This document shows, one piece after another, positions 41,374-48,699 of a DNA stretch of 64,000 nt. The notes beneath the pieces were generated by a model, which saw only the letters and a program-made list of their open reading frames with translations, did no database searches and had not been told where the DNA came from. The first letter of the stretch is position 1, and every line of letters begins with the position of its first letter. The position numbers were made by a program, and so were the translations under genes. The DNA comes from Candidatus Saccharimonadota bacterium. Its GTDB lineage: Bacteria > Patescibacteriota > Saccharimonadia > Saccharimonadales > Saccharimonadaceae. Location of the stretch: the NCBI GenBank assembly GCA_028286365.1, contig JAQBRR010000002.1:230165-294164 (forward strand), written 5' to 3'.

Positions 41374-41733
41374 CTAACGATAATCTCCATACATCAGCCA
41401 TCCATTTTGAGTCAGGCTGTTGTAGTGCGCGTAAAACTCCGAGCTTGTCGCGCCCGAAAATATAACAGGTATCCAACGGATTCCCCTGTCACTTAGGATG
41501 CTATCCTTCCCACCTATGCGCCACAGATTGCCTTCGTCGTCTTCGCAAGAAACACTCCTGATCTCGGCAAGTATGTCAAAATCGTGAGGGGCTTTTCCCG
41601 CAAAGTTTGGCTGAGTGACATGAAGAGGAAAAAATGATCTTGAGCTTTCTTTTTTTCCAATTAGGAGAAGTTGCAGAATCAGCTCCTCCTTCGAACCTCC
41701 GCTGTCGATGAGAACTCGTTCGTTTATTTTCAT
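41374..41733 (-). CDS. Uncharacterised small protein
   Basis: About 119 residues from ATG 41733 (MKINERV), 6 nt after GGGAG. Beta-rich with no membrane segment: RVLIDSGGSKEELILQLLLI, SFFPLHVTQPNFAGKAPHDF, EDDEGNLWRIGGKDS and WIPVIFSGATSS. No family recognised. A CCACTAC-ATTC-GTAGTGG hairpin (41753-41770) lies in its 5' leader. It stands alone between the hydrolase pair and the Crp-like regulator. Confidence 0.55.
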   Translation of the reverse strand: MKINERVLIDSGGSKEELILQLLLIGKKESSRSFFPLHVTQPNFAGKAPHDFDILAEIRSVSCEDDEGNLWRIGGKDSILSDRGIRWIPVIFSGATSSEFYAHYNSLTQNGWLMYGDYR

Positions 41734-41875
41734 AGGTGCTCCCTTTACTATGCCACTACATTCGTAGTGGGCTTTCGTCTTTTTGCCTTCTCGCAATTAG
41801 CAAGAAGTAACAGAATAGACGTTATGACTATAAGTATGATCTTTAGAGACATGTAATGGATCTGTCACGTTTCTA

Positions 41876-41893
41876 GTGTGATAATGCTCACAC
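41876..41893. promoter_or_regulatory. Crp-type operator upstream of the Crp/Fnr gene
   Basis: GTGTGA-TAATGC-TCACAC is a perfect 6-6-6 inverted repeat and matches the E. coli CRP consensus TGTGA-N6-TCACA exactly. Its centre is about 80 bp before the regulator start. Confidence 0.75.
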
Positions 41894-41940
41894 AAGACGT
41901 AGTTTTTATTGTATTTATGGACAACTAAGCACACAATAAT

Positions 41941-41952
41941 AGTGTTAACACT
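41941..41952. promoter_or_regulatory. AGTGTTAACACT palindrome
   Basis: Perfect 12-bp palindrome 12 bp before the start codon of the Crp/Fnr gene, overlapping the likely transcription start. It is a candidate second, repressing operator. Confidence 0.4.
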
Positions 41953-41964
41953 TAGGATGAGAAT

Positions 41965-42624
41965 ATGAGCTTGAAAACATCGACACTAAATAGACTGGAT
42001 GATCTTTTTTCTCAAAGTTCAATTAGGCACTATAAAAAAGGTCACATTCTCATTTTTAGTGATGACACAACAGAATATTTCTATAATCTAGTTAGTGGTA
42101 GGATCAAGGTATATGATGTCAATTATCGTGGTGACGAGGTCATTATAAATAAATTTGGTCCACCCACATACTTTCCCATGTCACTAGTCATCAACGCTAG
42201 TAAAAAAACGGATTACATTTATGAAGCAGACGAAGATATTGAGATAAAAGCAATAAAAAAAGGTGAAGTCCTTATCTTTTTGCATAGTCACCCTCAGGTC
42301 GTTATGGACCTTTTTTCTAATTTGTATCATGTGTTGGATGAAGTTATTTCACGCTATGTTCTGGCTGCGACAAAGAATGCCAAGGCGAGACTTATATTCT
42401 CAATCATTAGCGAATGTAAAAAATTTGCCATAACAGATGATAATGGTATATATCTTCTTAAGATCAGTGAAAGTGAATTAGCTGCAATCTCAAGCCTATC
42501 TCGGGAAACGGTAAGTCGAGAAATGACGGTGTTAAAAAGAGAACAACTCCTTTCCTCGGGAAGACGTAGTATACAAGTCGGCTCAATGCGAAACCTTGAG
42601 GAGTATCTTCGTACCCACATCTAG
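41965..42624 (+). CDS. Crp/Fnr-family transcriptional regulator
   Basis: 219 residues. N-terminal cyclic-nucleotide-binding-like beta-roll (HYKKGHILIFSDD, VSGRIKVYDVNYRGDE), a long dimerisation helix (MDLFSNLYHVLDEVISRYVL) and a C-terminal HTH (LKISESELAAISSLSRETVS). The recognition helix SRETVSRE keeps the R-E-x-x-x-R residues with which E. coli CRP reads TGTGA, in agreement with the TGTGA sites at 41876 and 42633. No Cys cluster as in Fnr. The effector is unknown. AGGATGAGA precedes the ATG. Autoregulation and control of the downstream surface proteins are expected. Confidence 0.9.
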   Translation: MSLKTSTLNRLDDLFSQSSIRHYKKGHILIFSDDTTEYFYNLVSGRIKVYDVNYRGDEVIINKFGPPTYFPMSLVINASKKTDYIYEADEDIEIKAIKKGEVLIFLHSHPQVVMDLFSNLYHVLDEVISRYVLAATKNAKARLIFSIISECKKFAITDDNGIYLLKISESELAAISSLSRETVSREMTVLKREQLLSSGRRSIQVGSMRNLEEYLRTHI

Positions 42625-42632
42625 TGTAGATT

Positions 42633-42650
42633 ATGTGGCTATCATCACAT
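42633..42650. promoter_or_regulatory. Crp-type operator upstream of the first repeat protein
   Basis: ATGTGG-CTATCA-TCACAT has the same 6-6-6 geometry as the site at 41876 with one departure from TGTGA-N6-TCACA. It lies 143 bp before the start at 42793; TATATT (42679-42684) and TATAGT (42694-42699) are candidate -10 boxes. Confidence 0.6.
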
Positions 42651-42792
42651 ATGTAGTGTGACGCATGACGATGACTTCTATATTTTACACTTCTATAGTT
42701 ATGAGCGGCGACACAATGAACGTGAGGTAATGCAATAATTACTAAGCGTTTCTGAAATGTCGCCACAAGTAATAATACTAAGGAGGTGTAGT

Positions 42793-43386
42793 ATGACATT
42801 AATTATAAAAAAAATTATTTCAGGAGCATTAGTAATTGCTATTGTAGGGGGTGGATCTCTAGGGGCCTCGGCATTCGTAGGCGCGACTCCGAATTATGGG
42901 CATAGGCATGACAGTACTAGTTCAAAAACAACAACAACTACTATCGAGAAAGTAAAAGTCGCTAATAACAACGACATTCAGGCCAACACTACAAATCATC
43001 AGTATGCTACAACAGGTAAAGCTCAAGTAAATAATAATACGACTGGTGGTAGTGCTACGACTGGTGGAGCATCAAACAGTTCTTCTCTCGCTTTAACTGC
43101 GAACGTAGACAATAGTAATAGCGGTGCAGCGCTTGTCGCAGCAGCATCAGTAACGGCTCCGGACACGTCTAATTCTATGTCAAGTGATCATAGTGTAGTG
43201 ACAAACAAGACTATTAGCGATGTATCAGTTACTAACAACAATAACGTCAATGTTATTACAAGTAGTAACCAGACCGCTAAGAGCGGTGATGCGACCGTCT
43301 CTCATAATACAACTGGTGGTAGTGCAACTAGTGGTGACGCTACGAATACGAGTACTACAACACTGTCTGTCAGTGTAAGTAACTAA
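42793..43386 (+). CDS. Secreted repeat protein 1 (SGxA/GNAT-S-G repeats)
   Basis: 197 residues from ATG 42793, 5 nt after AAGGAGGTG. Signal peptide: KKIISGALVIAIVGGGSLGASA. Two copies of a motif of about 50 residues follow: VANNNDIQANTTNHQYATTG with VNNNTTGGSATTGGASN, and VTNNNNVNVITSSNQTAKSG with VSHNTTGGSATSGDATN. The pattern (Asn ladder, then A-x-S-G-D-A-x-V-x-x-N-x-x-G-G-S-A-T-S-G) suggests a beta-solenoid. No membrane anchor at the C-terminus, so it may be released or bound to protein 2 (43444), which shares the motif. Confidence 0.75.
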   Translation: MTLIIKKIISGALVIAIVGGGSLGASAFVGATPNYGHRHDSTSSKTTTTTIEKVKVANNNDIQANTTNHQYATTGKAQVNNNTTGGSATTGGASNSSSLALTANVDNSNSGAALVAAASVTAPDTSNSMSSDHSVVTNKTISDVSVTNNNNVNVITSSNQTAKSGDATVSHNTTGGSATSGDATNTSTTTLSVSVSN

Positions 43387-43402
43387 TTAGGGTACGACAT
43401 CA

Positions 43403-43426
43403 GGGAGTAGCCATTTGGCTACTCCC
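43403..43426 (+). other. Stem-loop between the two repeat-protein genes
   Basis: GGGAGTAGCCA and TGGCTACTCCC form an 11-bp stem with a 2-nt loop and no T-run. It may set unequal expression of the two genes by processing or 3' protection. Confidence 0.55.
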
Positions 43427-43443
43427 AAGGAAGGCGGTACTGT

Positions 43444-44937
43444 ATGAAAGTTAATAAATGCCTTAGAACCATAAGTTTTTCGCTCTTGTTATTTTTCATA
43501 TCCTTCGGCTCTCCACTTAGCGCCTATGCGAATGACGGCACATTAACAGTCCCCTCTGCTTCAGACACTGGAACGACTCTTCAATCATCAACCACTTCGG
43601 ATACGGGTACTGCTACAGTGGATGCAAATACAGATGCTGATAGTGCAACAAGCGGGGACGCCGTAGCGACTGCAACGGATGTAACTATTTCTGACTCAAC
43701 AACTGGACTAGGGAACCCTGCCGTACAAGGATCGTTTACGCAAAACATTGCAGGCACTGTGATTGGTGACGTGATACTAACGCCAACTCCTATAGATCCG
43801 ATTCAAGGAGGAGCTGTAAGTACCTCGACTCCAGCTACAGGTAGTAGTAACTCATCACAGACAGTGACTGTAGGCGCGGTCAGTGGTAATGCTACTGTCA
43901 CGAATAATTCAAGCGCCGGTAACGCGACAACAGGTAATGCAATTGCTCAGGTTAATAGTGTAACAATTGCAAACTCATGGCTAGTATCGCCAACTACTTT
44001 CATAGGAACAGTAAATATATTTGGAAACCTTACTGGTGATATATTTATGACACCAAATTTTATGCCACAACTTGTGGCATCCTCATCATCGCCAAGTCAG
44101 TCAAACCTGACAGCCTCATCATCGGTTTCAGTAAATAATAATGTCACACTATCCGCGACTAGTGGTAATGCAGATGTCGTCAGCAACGGAACAGCTGGGA
44201 ATGCCACAACTGGAAATGCGGCAACCGGACTTACTATTTACGAAGTCACGGGGCAGCAACTCAATGCCGCTAATAGTCTGTTTGTAATTGTAAATGTATT
44301 GGGAGAGTGGCAAGGAACAATTGTCGCATCCAATCAAGGTGCAATGACTGCTTTTTTGGCTGATGGTGTTACGACTAATAGTACCCTATCATCTGCTTCC
44401 AATACTCCACCAGGTACTGTAATAGTTAATAAACTTACGGCAACTGCCCAATCTGGTAACGCAACAGTAAGCACAAATGATCTTGCTGGAAATGCAACCT
44501 CAGGCAATGCATTTGCATCAATTAATATTCTTAATCTTGCAAATGATACGCTAAATATATCTGGATGGATGGGTATATTGTTTATTAACGTGTACGGAGA
44601 TTGGATAGGAAATTTTGGTTTTCATACACCCGCTACCCCTGTTTCAACTACGAGTCCAGATAGTTTCCAGACTGTTCAATCAGCGGTTGATCCACCTTCA
44701 TTGAATGCTCCTGAGCACTTACTACAAAGAACTTCTTACATAACAGTAGATGCACCAATCCAACCTGGTATTGTGCCGTTACACACGTCTCCAGTGGTCA
44801 TAAGTGCTGCCCCTCTTAGAACTTCGACGCAAAGCCCAGCACATAGCAGCGATATTACTTTCGGTCTTGCGTTAGGGGTGATAACTTTATTGACAGGAAT
44901 AGTTACAACCCTATACATTCTCATAAAACGTGCATAG
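43444..44937 (+). CDS. Surface-anchored repeat protein 2 (SGNA repeats)
   Basis: 497 residues. Signal peptide (ISFSLLLFFISFGSPLSAYA), then three to four repeats of about 90 residues. Each has a SGNA-x-V-x-x-N-x-x-AGNATTGNA strip (TVTNNSSAGNATTGNA, VVSNGTAGNATTGNAATG, VSTNDLAGNATSGNAFA) and, about 35 residues later, a hydrophobic strip ending V-N-(I/V)-x-G-x-x-x-G (TVNIFGNLTGDIF, VNVLGEWQGTIV, INVYGDWIGNFGF). A Pro/Ser/Thr-rich stalk and a C-terminal membrane helix (GLALGVITLLTGIVTTLYIL, then IKRA) anchor it. Likely a cell-surface stalk or adhesin; function unproven. Confidence 0.78.
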   Translation: MKVNKCLRTISFSLLLFFISFGSPLSAYANDGTLTVPSASDTGTTLQSSTTSDTGTATVDANTDADSATSGDAVATATDVTISDSTTGLGNPAVQGSFTQNIAGTVIGDVILTPTPIDPIQGGAVSTSTPATGSSNSSQTVTVGAVSGNATVTNNSSAGNATTGNAIAQVNSVTIANSWLVSPTTFIGTVNIFGNLTGDIFMTPNFMPQLVASSSSPSQSNLTASSSVSVNNNVTLSATSGNADVVSNGTAGNATTGNAATGLTIYEVTGQQLNAANSLFVIVNVLGEWQGTIVASNQGAMTAFLADGVTTNSTLSSASNTPPGTVIVNKLTATAQSGNATVSTNDLAGNATSGNAFASINILNLANDTLNISGWMGILFINVYGDWIGNFGFHTPATPVSTTSPDSFQTVQSAVDPPSLNAPEHLLQRTSYITVDAPIQPGIVPLHTSPVVISAAPLRTSTQSPAHSSDITFGLALGVITLLTGIVTTLYILIKRA

Positions 44938-44979
44938 ACCGAATGATATTAGTAAGAATCATGAACTCATTTTAGAGTA

Positions 44980-45016
44980 GTTTGGTAGCCCGTCGCGGAC
45001 GAGATTCGAACTTATT
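44980..45016 (+). repeat. Dispersed 36-bp repeat, copy C
   Basis: GTTTGGTAGCCCGTCGCGGA then CGAGATTCGAACTTAT. It touches the stop codon of the 45012 gene. Matches copies A and B at about three quarters of positions. It looks like the complement of a tRNA T-arm and acceptor but lacks a complementary T-stem. Confidence 0.5.
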
Positions 45017-45686
45017 CCGTAGTTTCGACTGTAGATTCTTGGTTTACGATATTGTACATAAGTAGAGCGCTACCCAGTAATGCAAGGCCGGTCTCTCCTG
45101 CATAAGGCGCTTCGAGAGGCGCTTTGTCTATGTAGTGTCCTCCATAATACTGTCGATACGTTGGCGGGGGTGTAAAATTCTGTGCCAGCGCCACTGCTGT
45201 ATCCTGTGGCACAACTTTATTCTCCTCACTCCACTTCGGATTAAAATCAAATGTTTCAAGAGCTTCAAGCAGTATTCGACCAGTAAAATACTCGCCAGTT
45301 GGATCGTTTTTTTTACTAATAACCCATCCTTTTCCAAAGTCTGCGTATATTCTGTTATACTCTGGTACATAATAAGATCTGCTATCTTTGAAGTTAGGAC
45401 CACCCACGTGGTGAGACTTTCCTCCTCGGAAAGTCATAGTTGGTTTATATACGGCTATAGGCTCAATATTATGTGCACGCATTATTTCAATAAACGCCTG
45501 TGCACGCTCATCTGATTGTATTTTATCCGCAGCTTTCTTTTGGTCGATGATTCGCTGTCTATTTTCAGTATCAGATTGACGAGCAACCTGCGTTAATTCT
45601 TGTGCACGTTGCGTCGCTTGCTCTGCAAGTATTTTTTTTCTTGTAGAGTTAGCTGCTGCAAATAGCTCACCTGTTGGTTCTGTCAT
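45012..45686 (-). CDS. Uncharacterised 224-residue protein
   Basis: The N-terminal 80 residues are a charged helix, probably coiled coil (TRKKILAEQATQRAQELTQV, RQRIIDQKKAADKIQSDERA). A globular middle follows (TMTFRGGKSHHVGGPNFKDS, YADFGKGWVISKKNDPTGEY), Pro/Tyr-rich linker (PPPTYRQYYGGHYID) and a hydrophobic C-terminus (GLALLGSALLMYNIV) that may be a membrane tail. No family recognised. TATTAT (45696-45701) with TTTACA 17 nt before it forms a promoter ending 9 nt from the ATG. Confidence 0.6.
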   Translation of the reverse strand: MTEPTGELFAAANSTRKKILAEQATQRAQELTQVARQSDTENRQRIIDQKKAADKIQSDERAQAFIEIMRAHNIEPIAVYKPTMTFRGGKSHHVGGPNFKDSRSYYVPEYNRIYADFGKGWVISKKNDPTGEYFTGRILLEALETFDFNPKWSEENKVVPQDTAVALAQNFTPPPTYRQYYGGHYIDKAPLEAPYAGETGLALLGSALLMYNIVNQESTVETTE

Positions 45687-45695
45687 AATGCAAAG

Positions 45696-45724
45696 ATAAT
45701 ATCATAAAGTAGTGTTTTTGTAAA
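45696..45724 (-). promoter_or_regulatory. Promoter TTTACA-N17-TATTAT, leaderless type
   Basis: Minus strand -35 TTTACA (45724-45719) and -10 TATTAT (45701-45696), 17 nt apart; 9 nt from the -10 to ATG 45686. Confidence 0.6.
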
Positions 45725-45733
45725 TCACTTATG

Positions 45734-45754
45734 CTTGGCAGGGGCACGTGGAAT
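45734..45754. repeat. Duplicated tRNA-Trp 3' end (att-like)
   Basis: The 21 bases CTTGGCAGGGGCACGTGGAA-T repeat exactly at 45914-45934, the 3' end of the tRNA-Trp gene. Duplications of a tRNA 3' end are the usual trace of site-specific integration. Only 159 bp lie between the copies, so the element has been lost or is elsewhere. Confidence 0.6.
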
Positions 45755-45779
45755 ATCTAAAGATAGCAACATCGTCACA

Positions 45780-45803
45780 CGAAAATATGTAAACACATTT
45801 TCG
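45780..45803. repeat. Inverted repeat between the two tRNA-Trp end copies
   Basis: CGAAAATATGT and ACACATTTTCG form an 11-bp dyad with one mismatch and a 2-nt centre. It may be a recombinase arm site or a terminator-like structure. Confidence 0.4.
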
Positions 45804-45882
45804 TTGCTCCTTGTGTCCGCACTGCGATCTATTACCATCTAAAGCTGTCGATATCGCGATTCAATGCGACAAATCTCTGCAA

Positions 45883-45907
45883 GAAAAAAGACCGACAATT
45901 GTCAGTC
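45883..45907 (-). terminator. Terminator of tRNA-Trp
   Basis: On the minus strand GACTGAC-AATT-GTCGGTC (one G-U) followed by TTTTTT, starting 9 nt past the CCA end of the tRNA. Confidence 0.8.
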
Positions 45908-45915
45908 ATTTTTCT

Positions 45916-45990
45916 TGGCAGGGGCACGTGGAATCGAACCACGATCCTAGGTTTTGGAGACCTATGTACTAGCCGTTGTACTATGCCCCT
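45916..45990 (-). tRNA. tRNA-Trp (anticodon CCA)
   Basis: Acceptor AGGGGCA pairs with TGCCCCT; discriminator G and an encoded CCA end (45916-45918). The anticodon arm AGGTCTCCAAAACCT gives loop CTCCAAA and anticodon CCA. T-arm CGTGG-TTCGATT-CCACG is intact. It is served by the TrpRS encoded at 56531-57634. Confidence 0.95.
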
Positions 45991-46138
45991 ACGCGCCCTT
46001 AAGTGTATCAGATAGCAAAGATACCTAAAAGTACTTAGTTTGGTATATGTACAACATAAAAATTAATTATTACACAACAAGTACAAGCAGCTCAGCAAAC
46101 TGACAGCTATTTTGTGCATAACTTCATCTGTTTAATCG

Positions 46139-46167
46139 TTGTAAAAGCATAAGCGCACGTCTATAAT
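46139..46167 (+). promoter_or_regulatory. Promoter of the alpha-glucan operon, TTGTAA-N17-TATAAT
   Basis: TTGTAA (46139-46144), 17-nt spacer, TATAAT (46162-46167). A leader of about 65 nt follows with the small hairpin AGCC-TAAA-GGCT-TTTC (46209-46223), then AGAGGT before ATG 46238. Confidence 0.75.
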
Positions 46168-46237
46168 AAACGCATACATTATGTGTAAAAAATAAAGGAG
46201 TGGCCGGCTAGCCTAAAGGCTTTTCGTTAACAGAGGT

Positions 46238-47461
46238 ATGAACATACTAATGCTCGGGTGGGAGCTTCCTCCTCACAACAGCGGTGGACTCGGGGTAGCC
46301 TGTTATCACATGTCCAAAGCCCTCGCCATGCAGGGCGCCTCTATCGACTTTGTTGTCCCCTATCAGGCAGACCACACCGACATCGACTTTATGACCGTAC
46401 ATAGTGCCACTCCTCTCACTCCTCTAGAGCGATACGGACTGGGCACCTACGACAGCAGCAAGCTTATCTCAACCTCTCTTACTGAGGCGGATATTAATGA
46501 TCTATCAGATATGCGTGGAGTCCAAAAGCGATATGTACAATTTGTTGAGGGATTAGTTACTCAGTCATCCTTCGACGCGATACACGCACACGATTGGCTT
46601 ACTATGGAGGCTGGTATGCGAGCGAAGCAACTGACAGGTGCACCCCTAATTGTTCACGTTCATGCGACCGAATTTGATAGGTCTGGAGCGGAGGCTGGCA
46701 ATCCACTGGTACACGAGATCGAGTACCAGGGACTCATGATGGCTGATCGTATTATTGCCGTTAGTAACATTACAAAAAGTCTAATTATGCAAAAGTACGG
46801 AATTCCAGAGGAAAAAATTGAAGTAATCTACAATGCCATAGATGTTCTAGGTTATAACGACGGCTACAACTATGATGAACGAACATATAAATACCTCGAG
46901 GCGCTCAAACGTGAAGGCTACACAATCGTATCGACCGTAACGCGTTTTACTATTCAAAAAGGTCTTACTCACTTTGTCCGTGCAGCAGCTAGAGCAAGTG
47001 AAAAGTATCACAAATTCGCGTTCTTGATGGCAGGTGATGGTGAACAGCGCGACGAGCTAATTGCGCTTGCCGCTGATCTTGGGATTGCGGATAAGTTATT
47101 CTTTACAGGGTTCGTCAGAGGAAAACAATGGCGTGACGCCTATAGTGTATCCGATATCTTCGTTATGAGCTCTGTCAGTGAGCCTTTTGGATTGACTGCC
47201 TTAGAGGCAGCCCATCACGATAATGCACTTATTATCACCAAACAAGCTGGTGTCGGTGAAGTACTTCAAAGTATATTTCGTTATGATTTCTGGGACGTTG
47301 ACCGTTTAGCTGATGAACTTGTCGGCATCGCAACATCTGATTCACTAAGGAATGCGTTAAAGGATAACGTAAAACGCGAATACGATCGAATCTCATGGCA
47401 AGACGTTGCCAGGGATTGCATGCGTATTTATAGCGCACTGAGAAGTGGAGTGCCAGCATGA
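46238..47461 (+). CDS. GT4 glycosyltransferase, glycogen-synthase-like
   Basis: GT-B enzyme of 407 residues. The N-terminal loop GWELPPHNSGGLGVACYHM (Gly-rich, as in ADP-glucose glucan synthases) and AIHAHDWLTMEAG match starch/glycogen synthases; the C-terminal half has VTRFTIQKGLTHFVRAA, AGDGEQRDEL, and the E-x7-E donor motif SEPFGLTALEA. With GH57 and GH15 enzymes downstream it is probably the polymerising enzyme of an alpha-1,4-glucan. Donor (ADP- or UDP-glucose) unknown. Overlaps the GH57 start by 4 bp. Confidence 0.88.
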   Translation: MNILMLGWELPPHNSGGLGVACYHMSKALAMQGASIDFVVPYQADHTDIDFMTVHSATPLTPLERYGLGTYDSSKLISTSLTEADINDLSDMRGVQKRYVQFVEGLVTQSSFDAIHAHDWLTMEAGMRAKQLTGAPLIVHVHATEFDRSGAEAGNPLVHEIEYQGLMMADRIIAVSNITKSLIMQKYGIPEEKIEVIYNAIDVLGYNDGYNYDERTYKYLEALKREGYTIVSTVTRFTIQKGLTHFVRAAARASEKYHKFAFLMAGDGEQRDELIALAADLGIADKLFFTGFVRGKQWRDAYSVSDIFVMSSVSEPFGLTALEAAHHDNALIITKQAGVGEVLQSIFRYDFWDVDRLADELVGIATSDSLRNALKDNVKREYDRISWQDVARDCMRIYSALRSGVPA

Positions 47462-48699
47462 CATCTGATAGCAAGAGACGTGGTATAGTCCTCTACTTGC
47501 ATGTTCATCAACCTCTTCGCATCCGTCAATATAGTATATTCGATACCGCTACCCAACACGACTACTACAGTGAGCACTCGTACGATAACGATCGCAACAA
47601 CGAAAAAGTCATGCGAAAAGTTGCTGATAAGTCATATCGACCGATGATTGCCCTTCTCGAAAAGCTTCTTCACCAGCATGCAGACTTTCACCTGTCCCTG
47701 AGTATCACTGGTACATTCATCGAACAGGCCCAACAATGGGTACCTGACGTAATTGAAGGTTTCAAACGTCTGGTTGATACAGGTAAAGTTGAGATCGTCG
47801 CTGAAACGTACTATCACTCACTCGCCTTCTTCTACAGTCGAAGTGAATTTGAAAGCCAAGTACGTGCACACCAATCAAAGATCAAGGAAGTGTTTGGCGT
47901 CGATACACAAGTATTCCGTAACACGGAACTTGCCTACAATGACGAACTTGCCGCCTGGGCAGATAAAGCAGGCTTTAAAGGAATTTTAGCCGAGGGATGG
48001 GACCCAATTCTCGAGTGGCGGAGCCCTAACCATGTCTATCAACCTAAGGGAACAGAAAATATTGCATTACTTCTCAAAAACTACCACCTTAGTGATGATC
48101 TGGCATTTCGTTTTAGCGACAAGGACTGGAGTCAGTGGCCGCTTAACGCTGATACCTACAGCGAATGGGCTAATGCCTCTATCGCTGACCAGCCTCTCGT
48201 AAACCTATTCATGGACTTCGAAACATTCGGCGAGCACCAATGGGCCGATACCGGAATCTTTGACTTCTTTGATAGTTTTGTCGGTAAGTGGCTATCTAAT
48301 CCAGACAACACATTCTATACAGTGTCAGGGGCAATTGATACTTTTGAACCAGTCGGTGAGATCAGCATGCCTAATACCGTCACTTGGGCTGATACCGAGC
48401 GTGATCTGACAGCATGGCTAGGAAATAGTATGCAACAGGAGGCCCTACGACACGTCTACTCGTTAGAGGATGACGTTCTACGTACGGGAGATTTAGAACT
48501 GATATCTGATTGGCGCAAGCTCCAAACCTCTGATCATGTCTACTATATGTGTACCAAGTGGTTTAGCGATGGTGACGTACACGCTTATTTTAGTCCGTAT
48601 GAGTCGCCATATGATGCCTTTTTATACTTTATAAATGTCGTTCGAGACATTCGATGGCGGCTACATGAACACCACAGAACGGGTGGTCTCAATGGCTAG
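47458..48699 (+). CDS. GH57 glycoside hydrolase (alpha-amylase/4-alpha-glucanotransferase type)
   Basis: 413 residues, the catalytic (beta/alpha)7 barrel without long extensions. GH57 motifs: LYLHVHQPLR (motif 1), FRNTELAYNDELA (motif 3, Glu nucleophile), and LFMDFETFGEHQW (motif 4, catalytic Asp). Retaining enzymes of this family cut or rearrange alpha-glucans. Starts within the end of the GT4 gene and overlaps the GH15 start, so all are translated together. Cytoplasmic: no signal peptide. Confidence 0.92.
   Translation: MTSDSKRRGIVLYLHVHQPLRIRQYSIFDTATQHDYYSEHSYDNDRNNEKVMRKVADKSYRPMIALLEKLLHQHADFHLSLSITGTFIEQAQQWVPDVIEGFKRLVDTGKVEIVAETYYHSLAFFYSRSEFESQVRAHQSKIKEVFGVDTQVFRNTELAYNDELAAWADKAGFKGILAEGWDPILEWRSPNHVYQPKGTENIALLLKNYHLSDDLAFRFSDKDWSQWPLNADTYSEWANASIADQPLVNLFMDFETFGEHQWADTGIFDFFDSFVGKWLSNPDNTFYTVSGAIDTFEPVGEISMPNTVTWADTERDLTAWLGNSMQQEALRHVYSLEDDVLRTGDLELISDWRKLQTSDHVYYMCTKWFSDGDVHAYFSPYESPYDAFLYFINVVRDIRWRLHEHHRTGGLNG

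Noticed and set aside
41753-41785. Plus-strand terminator (CCACTAC-ATTC-GTAGTGG then T-rich)
   Set aside because: No plus-strand gene ends here; on the minus strand it lies in the leader of the 41733 gene, so it was noted there only.
44980-45020. A tRNA gene (TGG...GATTCGAAC pattern on the complement)
   Set aside because: The T-stem has no complementary arm and no anticodon or D-arm can be found; treated as a dispersed repeat.
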